DNA of 17,708 nt. Source: Firmicutes bacterium UBA3553. Lineage in GTDB: Bacteria > Bacillota > Clostridia > Tissierellales > Sedimentibacteraceae. This document shows, piece by piece, positions 1 to 5,881 of the stretch. Each line of letters opens with the position of its first letter. The first letter of the stretch is position 1. The stretch covers positions 1 to 17,708 of the forward strand of contig DFOA01000069.1 of the NCBI GenBank assembly GCA_002381185.1, given 5' to 3'. Both the position numbers and the translations under genes were made by a program. The notes under the pieces are model-generated. The model was not told where the DNA came from. It did no database searches and worked only from the letters and a program-made list of their open reading frames with translations.

Positions 1-15
1 CGCCCATGCTGGGCG
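1..15. repeat. Short GC-rich inverted repeat at the window edge
   Basis: Bases 1-6 (CGCCCA) and 10-15 (TGGGCG) are exact inverse complements around a 3-base loop. The repeat starts at the first base of the window, so its true extent is unknown. It follows the minus-strand lipoprotein gene and its stop-codon hairpin. It could be the GC-rich part of a terminator or an intergenic repeat. Confidence 0.4.
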
Positions 16-22
16 CACAATG

Positions 23-58
23 ATAAACAACGGTAAACACAAGTTTACCGTTGTTTAT
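23..58 (-). terminator. 16-bp perfect hairpin spanning the stop codon of the lipoprotein gene
   Basis: Bases 23-38 and 43-58 form a perfect 16-bp stem with a 4-base loop. The stop codon of the minus-strand gene (45-47) and its last codons lie inside the right arm. No T tract follows on the minus strand, so it is not a standard intrinsic terminator. It may act as one together with the edge hairpin, or protect the 3' end of the mRNA. The stem is seen directly; the role is inferred. Confidence 0.5.
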
Positions 59-2471
59 GCAGCTTTTCTTTCAAAAACTCTATCCAGCCGTCTCTGAACT
101 CACTTTCTGTAATATTTAAAACTTTCTCTATGTCTCCGTATTCCTTGAGCAGTTCAACAAGCTTTTCCCTGCCGTATTCCTCAACAATATATTCAACTAG
201 GCTGTAGCCATATTTGTATCTGTCTCTGTCATTATTTTTTAAAGTATATATTTCAGGAATTCCGCCGTTTAACATTTCTTCATAGTATGGCTCGCTTCTA
301 TCCTCATCCTGCGCCATATACATTGCAATTCCATCCCAGAGCCAATCAGGATTCTTCTGTTCTGGTGCTAATGCCATTGTCACAGTGTGTGTAAATTCAT
401 GTAACAAGGTGGTTTCTAAATCTATAATTGCACCATATTTATTCTTACGAGTGCAATAAACTGAATTGTGCGTTAATGCTATCCCTCTTAAATCAAAGCT
501 TAAATCATTTAAATCATAATTAGTCTCGTTTATTAAATTTTGGCGTAAAGCTTCATAGTTATCATACATATTAATTTTTATCACAGGCATGTTTTTTTCA
601 TCTACATTTAAAAATTTTAGTATTCTATCATACTCTTTTTCCAACATTTTAATTGAATTTTCAGCGCAAGACTCATTTGATTCGTTTTCTGAGCTGTAAT
701 ACAGTTCAAAATGTTTACTGTTTATATACTTATCAAATCTGTATCCAGCACCATCTTCGAAGTAACCATTCCTATCTATTTCCTCTATTCTATTGCTACT
801 GTCAAAACCATAAATACTATTAAGTTCATAACTATCTATACCGGTCTGTTTATCCTGGTATAGATTGTCCGGATTTAAAGTGCAGTACTTTAAAATTAAA
901 TTACCCATTGCATCACACCTTAAATTTTCTACTATATTATTATTGAAGCGATAGCAATTACGATAATGGTACACAGGAATTGCAGGAAGTTCATCAATCA
1001 ATATTTTTTCAGCTTCAAATAAAAGTTCATCTCTCTGAGCTCCCGTAGCCTTTGTAGAGTTTATTACAGCTTCCTCAAAATTTTCATTGCACCACGCATT
1101 TCCGGATTTATTTGCATTAAAGACAGACAGAAATGCCATAGGATCATTATAATCTGCTATCCAAAATTTAGTAATCATTTCAAAGTTTCCTGTGCGTTCA
1201 TTTTTTACCAGTTCTTCATATTGCACTATATTAAGATTTATTTTAATGTTTAAATTTGTCTCAAGCATATTTTTAATGTAATCTCCAAAAAATTCTGAAT
1301 CTGTGGTCAGCTCAACCTCAGAAAAATTATAGTCACTTCCTGACATATTTAATAATTGCTTTGCTCTTTCCGAATTTGCATTCATCAAATAATCTACATT
1401 TTCACGCTTACTACCTACTGTCGTTCTATCTCTATGCTTCATATCAGAAGGCATAAAGCCAGATGCCTGAATGCTGTCCGGATAAATCTCTTCACTGTAA
1501 TATTCACTGTCAATACCATAGGAAAATGCCTTCCGCACATTAACATCATCAAATGGCTTTCTGTTGGTGTTGAATATTATATAAGAAGTTCCTATGTAAT
1601 CTGAATATAACAAGTCCTCTCCGTCCAGATTTCCGTAGGGATTTATCCGCATTATATGTACTTCGTTATTATCATACATGAGATCCATATTTTTATTCCG
1701 CGTATTGATAAGGCATTTTATATATGGTGTTTTAATATTTTTGCTGTCATAATAGTTTTCATTTTTAGATAGCAGAATATATGAATCCGGCTCATATGAA
1801 TGAAGCTTGTAGGGACCGTTTGATATGCAAGTTTTTGGATTTATCTCCCAGCCTTCGCCTGCAGTTTCTACTATATCTTCCCTCGCAGGATAAAATTGGT
1901 GGTTTGTCAGCACTTCCATGAAATACGGCGTGGGTTCATTAAGCTCTATTTCCAGTGTATATTTGTCTAATGCCTTTACTTTAATATCCTCTAAACTTCC
2001 TGTTCCGTTTATATATTTATCGGCGCCTTTTATATATTGCCCATATATATCAGACGCATCGCTTTTCTTTTCGCATGCTCTTTTAAAACCATATTCGGAA
2101 TCGTATGCAGTTACATCCTTGCCGTCCGACCATTTTGCATCCTGCCTCAGCTTAAATGTATATATTGTGTTTTCTGTTCCTTCCCCATTGGCGGACACTG
2201 TAAAGCTCTCGGCTGCACCTAACTGGCAGCCATCCTCACCAAGCACTGTCAATCCTTCAAAAATCTGACGGCCTATGTCAGCAACTACGCCGCTGTTGCT
2301 CATATGCGGGTCCCATGAATCGATATCTGCATATGATAAATTCCACACCAAGGTATTATTTGAATTTGGACTTTCTTCTTTAAAGGAAGCAGTCATATTA
2401 CATCCCGAAACAAAGATACTTAATATTAAAATAATTATTATTAAAAAAGTGGTTGTCCTTATTTTGTTCAT
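45..2471 (-). CDS. Oligopeptide-binding lipoprotein fused to a C-terminal HExxH metallopeptidase domain
   Basis: 808 aa. Residues 1-24 form a lipoprotein signal: charged start, a run of Ile/Leu, then the lipobox V-S-G-C with Cys24 as the lipid anchor. Residues of about 40-545 match the extracellular solute-binding family 5 (OppA/DppA): an NLSYADIDSWDPH start, a WSDGKDVTAYD segment, NGPYKL, and VNVRKAFSYGID. About 570-808 is a second domain with HEFTH at 691-695 followed by a WLWDGIAMY segment at 710-718, the layout of the peptidase MA-like gluzincin family. The protein should sit on the outer face of the membrane, binding peptides and perhaps cutting them. Ordinary OppA proteins are about 500-600 aa and end after the binding domain. 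The expected second Glu zinc ligand is Asp713. The start is supported by AAGGAG 10 bases upstream. No permease genes are seen to its right; the left side is outside the window. The family calls are by motif; coupled binding and cleavage is inferred. Confidence 0.85.
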   Translation of the reverse strand: MNKIRTTTFLIIIILILSIFVSGCNMTASFKEESPNSNNTLVWNLSYADIDSWDPHMSNSGVVADIGRQIFEGLTVLGEDGCQLGAAESFTVSANGEGTENTIYTFKLRQDAKWSDGKDVTAYDSEYGFKRACEKKSDASDIYGQYIKGADKYINGTGSLEDIKVKALDKYTLEIELNEPTPYFMEVLTNHQFYPAREDIVETAGEGWEINPKTCISNGPYKLHSYEPDSYILLSKNENYYDSKNIKTPYIKCLINTRNKNMDLMYDNNEVHIMRINPYGNLDGEDLLYSDYIGTSYIIFNTNRKPFDDVNVRKAFSYGIDSEYYSEEIYPDSIQASGFMPSDMKHRDRTTVGSKRENVDYLMNANSERAKQLLNMSGSDYNFSEVELTTDSEFFGDYIKNMLETNLNIKINLNIVQYEELVKNERTGNFEMITKFWIADYNDPMAFLSVFNANKSGNAWCNENFEEAVINSTKATGAQRDELLFEAEKILIDELPAIPVYHYRNCYRFNNNIVENLRCDAMGNLILKYCTLNPDNLYQDKQTGIDSYELNSIYGFDSSNRIEEIDRNGYFEDGAGYRFDKYINSKHFELYYSSENESNESCAENSIKMLEKEYDRILKFLNVDEKNMPVIKINMYDNYEALRQNLINETNYDLNDLSFDLRGIALTHNSVYCTRKNKYGAIIDLETTLLHEFTHTVTMALAPEQKNPDWLWDGIAMYMAQDEDRSEPYYEEMLNGGIPEIYTLKNNDRDRYKYGYSLVEYIVEEYGREKLVELLKEYGDIEKVLNITESEFRDGWIEFLKEKLHKQR

Positions 2472-2513
2472 ATTGCTTACTCTCCTTAATAAAATATAAT
2501 CATTTCATTCATG

Positions 2514-2654
2514 TTAAATTCCCTTGGTCCTGCTATGGGTCTGAACATTTTCAAATGCATCAAAAACCCTGACGGGATTATCTTCTTCAATCATTTCTTC
2601 AAAACTTAGTACTTGTATTTGCTCACGGCTTATTCCTTCAGCGTATCTTTGCAT
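2514..2654 (-). pseudogene. IS1182-family transposase, 5' fragment
   Basis: A 46-codon reading frame, too short for normal gene calling, with GAGGTG before its ATG. Residues 8-34 (ISREQIQVLSFEE, then EEDNPVRVFDAF) match the conserved start of IS1182-type DDE transposases, which run to about 450-550 aa. After EDNPVRVFDAF the likeness stops and the frame ends within 12 codons, so the rest of the element is gone. Its upstream end still carries a terminator hairpin. This is a dead insertion sequence end next to other broken genes. Confidence 0.65.
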
Positions 2655-2683
2655 TTTTAACACCTCGTTTTTTTTATTATACT

Positions 2684-2707
2684 AAAAAACCATTGAATTC
2701 TCAATGG
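2684..2707 (-). terminator. Intrinsic terminator on the minus strand
   Basis: CCATTGA (2690-2696) pairs with TCAATGG (2701-2707) around a 4-base loop, and six T residues follow on the minus strand (2684-2689). It ends transcription coming from the CPBP gene side and lies just upstream of the IS1182 fragment, where such elements often shield their transposase from read-through. A TATAAT-like sequence follows it on the same strand. Confidence 0.65.
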
Positions 2708-2889
2708 CCTTGTTATATTTTTACTTATTTCTTTGCTTGCGTTTTTGTGCAGTCTGACGGAATTATTGCCACATTATTACCTTATATTTTGTGATTTTTC
2801 GCTGATTGATGTCAATAACCTCGTCCCCTTGTCAGTCATATTTGATGTTTACTTTATAAAATTTTTGACATGAAAAGAATAGATAAAGC

Positions 2890-3285
2890 TTACCACATAA
2901 GGTGGTCTATACTATCAGCCACAGAATTTATTAATCCATGAGTTATCATACTCGTGCCAATACTTTTGGAATGCCATACTAATAAGCCCAAAATTAATGC
3001 TGCTATAGGAACAATAATAAAGAAAGAATAATTATATTTCCCCAAATAATAAATATGGGCTAATATGAATAGTGCCGCCTGAAATAAGCATATCCGCGAA
3101 TCTTTCCAGTTCATTTTTTTTAGGAGTCCCCACATAAAACCTCTGAAAAGGGGTTCTGTAGTAACAGCGGCATTACTTAACTGAATAATAAACGAACCCA
3201 AAAAATAATAGACTGAAGTGTGACTTGGATTTCTTACTTCGCCTTGGATGCTTGATACGAGCCCCATAAAAATACCCGTACACAC
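2890..3285 (-). CDS. CPBP (Abi/CAAX-like) intramembrane protease family protein, N-terminally damaged
   Basis: 131 aa from a GTG. Hydrophobic throughout. The three family motifs are present in order: TEPLFRG (Glu44 and Arg48, with a single Glu where most members have Glu-Glu), FILAH (His77), and THGLIN (His116, Asn120). The family is usually about 200-300 aa. The same frame stays open 19 codons further upstream (to 3342) and encodes a good first membrane helix (TLLWLLIAVVVG) but holds no ATG, GTG or TTG there before a stop at 3343-3345, directly against the truncated receiver gene. The natural N-terminus seems to have been lost in a deletion, leaving only the GTG at 3285, which has no clear ribosome binding site. 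CPBP proteins include prenyl-protein proteases and bacteriocin immunity proteins; the substrate here is unknown. It may not be expressed. Confidence 0.6.
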   Translation of the reverse strand: MCTGIFMGLVSSIQGEVRNPSHTSVYYFLGSFIIQLSNAAVTTEPLFRGFMWGLLKKMNWKDSRICLFQAALFILAHIYYLGKYNYSFFIIVPIAALILGLLVWHSKSIGTSMITHGLINSVADSIDHLMW

Positions 3286-3337
3286 ACCTACAACTACTGC
3301 GATTAATAACCATAATAATGTTTTCTTTATACCCTTT

Positions 3338-3625
3338 TTATTTTATGTATTTTTCGTAGCTGGTAAAAAATATGATTTCATCGCTGTAGTTTCGCAATTG
3401 CCTGATCTTTCTTGCAATATATAGACCGTTTGTATCTTTGTTTTTTAAATCTATATCCAGTATATAAATTGTCGAAACTTTGTTAGATTTTATGTAGCTT
3501 AAAAATTCCTTTGTATAATTTTCATAAGAAAAGATGTTATATTCAAAGTTTATATTTTCTTTTAATTTCTTTTTAATATTGGCAGTAAAGCTCTTATCGT
3601 CATCACAAATTACAATATTTATCAT
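3338..3625 (-). pseudogene. Truncated LytTR-type response regulator (receiver domain only)
   Basis: 95 aa. The start MINIVICDDD and the segment YILDIDL (Asp57 as likely phosphate acceptor, acidic pocket Asp8-Asp10) match receiver domains of AgrA/ComE-like regulators. The frame ends at FFTSYEKYIK, exactly where such receivers normally run on to the conserved Lys and then into the LytTR DNA-binding domain; the family is about 240 aa. GGGGGAAT precedes the ATG. No histidine kinase is nearby. The stop overlaps the 5' remnant of the CPBP gene, which suggests one deletion joined the two genes. It may be translated but cannot bind DNA by itself. Confidence 0.65.
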
Positions 3626-3725
3626 GCTATTCCCCCGAATATTTATAATCCCACACTAAAATAATATCATATTCTACAAATTTTTGCAATCGTATACATT
3701 TTCTAGTTTTCAAAACAAAACAATT

Positions 3726-3813
3726 GACAACATGTCCCTGGAATTTGTTTCCTCTCAGATATGCGGCGCATAACCGGAAATTGGAGCATATTGCTTTTCA
3801 GGGACTATTTTCG
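3726..3813 (-). pseudogene. Decayed second copy of fmt, internally deleted
   Basis: Bases 3726-3765 match 4492-4531, the 3' end of the intact fmt, at 36 of 40 positions by eye; the minus strand still reads YLRGNKF. Bases 3766-3813 match fmt 4809-4855, which encodes its middle (around QDDSLSCYAP), with GCGCATAAC and TTGCTTTTCAGGGAC shared. The two pieces are about 280 bp apart in the intact gene but directly joined here, at a short shared GCG. So this is a duplicate or older allele of fmt that has lost its middle and its 5' end. Confidence 0.75.
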
Positions 3814-3861
3814 TCTTCATAATAATTCACTACTATGCTCAATTAGCTTTTTACATTAAAA

Positions 3862-3895
3862 ATTAACCGTCAAAGCAAACACTTTGACGGTTAAT
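3862..3895 (-). terminator. Strong terminator closing the DUF4160 cassette (and fmt operon)
   Basis: A perfect 14-bp stem (3862-3875 with 3882-3895, 6-base loop) followed on the minus strand by TTTTTAATG. It begins 12 bases after the DUF4160 stop codon, so it is placed to end the transcript running from yicC through fmt and the cassette. Confidence 0.8.
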
Positions 3896-3906
3896 CTGCA
3901 TAAATA

Positions 3907-4185
3907 CTAACAATAAAATTTTATTTCATTAATTTTAAAATGTTCTTTCCATGCATCACATATTAAAAAGTATTGGGCAGAGATAATTTCTAATAATTCA
4001 TTTAATTCATTTGTTGGAATTCTTGAACTGTTGTTAGCAACAATACAACCTCCGGTTTTTGTTATCCAAATTTTAGTGGAATTAGCTGTTGGCTTACCTT
4101 TTCCTACATGTACATGAATTGGTTCATCATTCTCATTCGACCAAAAGAAGACTTTGTAGCTGCCAACTTGAAAAAGGCTAGGCAA
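3907..4185 (-). CDS. DUF4160 domain protein
   Basis: 92 aa from a TTG start. It reads PSLFQVGSYKVFFW, then NDEPIHVHVGKGKP, GGCIVANNSSRIP and a C-terminal helix ending WKEHF. This is the DUF4160 pattern (an N-terminal beta part with a DEPIHVHV segment). The TTG (4183-4185) fits better than the upstream ATG at 4209: GGGGGG lies 7 bases ahead, and the protein then begins like its family (usually MPTI or MPSL). The TTG overlaps the end of the preceding gene, whose stop is at 4178-4180, so the two are likely translated as a coupled pair. DUF4160 genes are often paired with a second small gene in toxin-antitoxin-like fashion; the activity is unknown. Confidence 0.8.
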   Translation of the reverse strand: MPSLFQVGSYKVFFWSNENDEPIHVHVGKGKPTANSTKIWITKTGGCIVANNSSRIPTNELNELLEIISAQYFLICDAWKEHFKINEIKFYC

Positions 4186-4447
4186 TTTTGTTCCCCCCAT
4201 TTTCAGCATATTTAAATAACAAATGTGCGTTATTTCTTAGCAATTCTTCGAAAAATGCTATTTCTTCATCTGAAAATCCTTCACGCTTAATCCATTTATA
4301 AGACGGCAGCGAACATCTTGCCATATCAAATCCATTCTCTGCAGGTCTTTCAAAATGCACCTCTATACTTTTCTCTCCATTCTCTTCGATTAAATGAGAA
4401 TGTACAATTTCTGTTTCATCCGCTAAAATCATATATGGATACATCAT
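4178..4447 (-). CDS. Small conserved protein paired with DUF4160
   Basis: 89 aa from ATG 4447. I do not know a named family for it with certainty. Visible features are a charged N-terminal beta-rich part (ADETEIVHSHLIEENGEK, then VEVHFERP-like strands) and an acidic helical C-terminus (FSDEEIAFFEELLRNN). The frame stays open upstream to a TTG at 4486 that overlaps the fmt stop, but AGGAAGG at 4456-4462 sits 8 bases before ATG 4447, so I place the start there. It shares 8 bases with the DUF4160 gene. By position it is the partner, perhaps an antitoxin, of DUF4160; this is inference from pairing only. It lacks its own clear promoter and probably rides on the fmt transcript. Confidence 0.7.
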   Translation of the reverse strand: MMYPYMILADETEIVHSHLIEENGEKSIEVHFERPAENGFDMARCSLPSYKWIKREGFSDEEIAFFEELLRNNAHLLFKYAENGGNKIA

Positions 4448-4482
4448 TTCCATCACCTTCCTATTCTGAAACTGAATTTTTC

Positions 4483-5412
4483 TCAATTTAAGACAATATG
4501 TTCCGGGAATTTGTTTCCTCTCAAATATGCGTCAATCTTCATTTTATTTTTCCCGGGCATTTGGATTTCTTTTAATATTACAACTCCGTCAGAAGCCGCA
4601 ACATATATGCCGTCGTTGTCTGCCTTTATTACATAACCCGGCTGGTAATTTGTTTTTTCATTAGTATATTTTGATTCATATACCTTGACTGTTTTATCAT
4701 CCATTGTAAAATATGCTGTTGGCCATGGAGACAGTCCCCTGATTAAATCATGGATATTCTTTGCATTTAAGTTCCAGTTTATTTTTCGATTCTCATTATT
4801 AAACATCGGCGCATAACATGATAGTGAATCATCTTGCTTTTCAGGGACCATATCGTTTCTTTCCAGCCTATCCAATGTTTCAATTAAAAGATTTGCTCCC
4901 ATATGCATTAAAATGTCATGGAGATTACCCACATTCATTTCTTCGTCTATTTCAACTTCTGCTTTTAAAAGCATATCTCCGGTATCCAGACCCACGTCCA
5001 TTTTCATGGTTGTTACACCAGTATGCGTTTCTCCGTTGATGATTGCCCAGTTTAATGGAGCGGCTCCTCTTAATTTAGGCAGAAGTGAAGCATGGACATT
5101 GATGCAGCCGTACTTTGGAAGCTCTAATATTTCCTTGTTCAATAATTGTCCGTAAGCAACAACAACTATAACATCCGGATTATATGATTTTAAAACTTCA
5201 ATATTTTCTGGTTTTTTGATTTTATCCGGCTGAAAAACAGGCAGTCCCAGTTGTTCTGCTGCTTCCTTGACCTCTGATTTCTTAAGCTTTTTTCCTCTTC
5301 CCGACGGTTTATCAGGCTGAGTGACAACAAGCTTTATTTCATGACCCTTTTCATTCAGCGCTTTTAAAGTCGGAACCGCAAATTCCGGTGTTCCCATAAA
5401 AATAACATTCAT
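4483..5412 (-). CDS. fmt: Methionyl-tRNA formyltransferase
   Basis: 309 aa, normal length. It formylates Met on initiator tRNA using 10-formyl-tetrahydrofolate, in the cytoplasm. The N-terminal formyl-transferase fold starts MNVIFMGTPEFAVPTL. The catalytic triad is visible as Asn105 and His107 (in NVHASLLPKLRGAAP) and Asp143 (GLDTGDML). The C-terminal OB-like tRNA-binding domain follows from about residue 205. AAGGGTGAT precedes the start. It lies 10 bases after def, so the enzyme that adds the formyl group and the one that removes it are co-transcribed. A decayed second copy lies about 700 bases downstream. In many Firmicutes rsmB or related genes follow fmt; here an accessory cassette does. 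Confidence 0.97.
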   Translation of the reverse strand: MNVIFMGTPEFAVPTLKALNEKGHEIKLVVTQPDKPSGRGKKLKKSEVKEAAEQLGLPVFQPDKIKKPENIEVLKSYNPDVIVVVAYGQLLNKEILELPKYGCINVHASLLPKLRGAAPLNWAIINGETHTGVTTMKMDVGLDTGDMLLKAEVEIDEEMNVGNLHDILMHMGANLLIETLDRLERNDMVPEKQDDSLSCYAPMFNNENRKINWNLNAKNIHDLIRGLSPWPTAYFTMDDKTVKVYESKYTNEKTNYQPGYVIKADNDGIYVAASDGVVILKEIQMPGKNKMKIDAYLRGNKFPEHIVLN

Positions 5413-5422
5413 ATAATCACCC

Positions 5423-5866
5423 TTACTTTTTTACTCTGTCTGTAAATAATATTCCGTCCAAGTGGTCTACTTCGTGGCATATACATCTGGCTAAAATGTC
5501 TTCTGCATCCAATATAACTTGTTTTCCGTTTTCATCCGTATATTCAACCGTTACATTCATAGGCCTTCTCACAATGCCCTTTGTTTCAGGAACGCTGAGG
5601 CATCCTTCCTGACCGATCTGTTCGCCTGACCTTTTGATTATTTTTGGATTTACCATTTTATATACATTCCCGTCTTCTACATCTATTACAACCGCACGTT
5701 TTAAAATTCCAACCTGCGGTGCTGCAAGCCCCACTCCGTCGTTTTCATACATAGTTTCAACCAGGTCATCAAGAAGTGTTCTTATCTTGTCATCTACAAC
5801 ACTTACTTCCTTGCTTTTCTTTCTTAAAATTTCGTCGCCTTCATATCTTAAATTTCTTAACGCCAT
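5423..5866 (-). CDS. def: Peptide deformylase
   Basis: 147 aa. Removes the formyl group from the N-terminus of new proteins; a metalloenzyme. All three signature motifs are present: GVGLAAPQ (44-51), EGCLS (87-91, metal ligand Cys89) and HEVDH (131-135, ligands His131 and His135, catalytic Glu132). The residue before the last motif is Cys instead of the usual Gln. AGGAGG lies just before the ATG. It follows priA by 15 bases and precedes fmt by 10, the standard Firmicute arrangement. Confidence 0.97.
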   Translation of the reverse strand: MALRNLRYEGDEILRKKSKEVSVVDDKIRTLLDDLVETMYENDGVGLAAPQVGILKRAVVIDVEDGNVYKMVNPKIIKRSGEQIGQEGCLSVPETKGIVRRPMNVTVEYTDENGKQVILDAEDILARCICHEVDHLDGILFTDRVKK

Positions 5867-5881
5867 ATTTCCTCCTAATAT

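Noticed and set aside
1918..2268. 116-codon plus-strand frame opposite the lipoprotein gene
   Set aside because: Antisense shadow of the solute-binding domain, with no start signal.
2777..2839. A 20-codon minus-strand frame (MTDKGTRLLTSISEKSQNIR) resembling the LTDKG segment of MarR-type regulators
   Set aside because: Too short, no ribosome binding site and no further MarR sequence in any frame nearby; likely chance.
4178..4486. TTG start at 4486 for the DUF4160 partner gene, overlapping the fmt stop
   Set aside because: AGGAAGG is spaced correctly for ATG 4447, and the extra 13 residues look unlike a conserved N-terminus.
5041..5110. Possible damage in fmt, given the duplicate nearby
   Set aside because: The intact gene keeps its catalytic Asn-His-Asp triad, full length and ribosome binding site.
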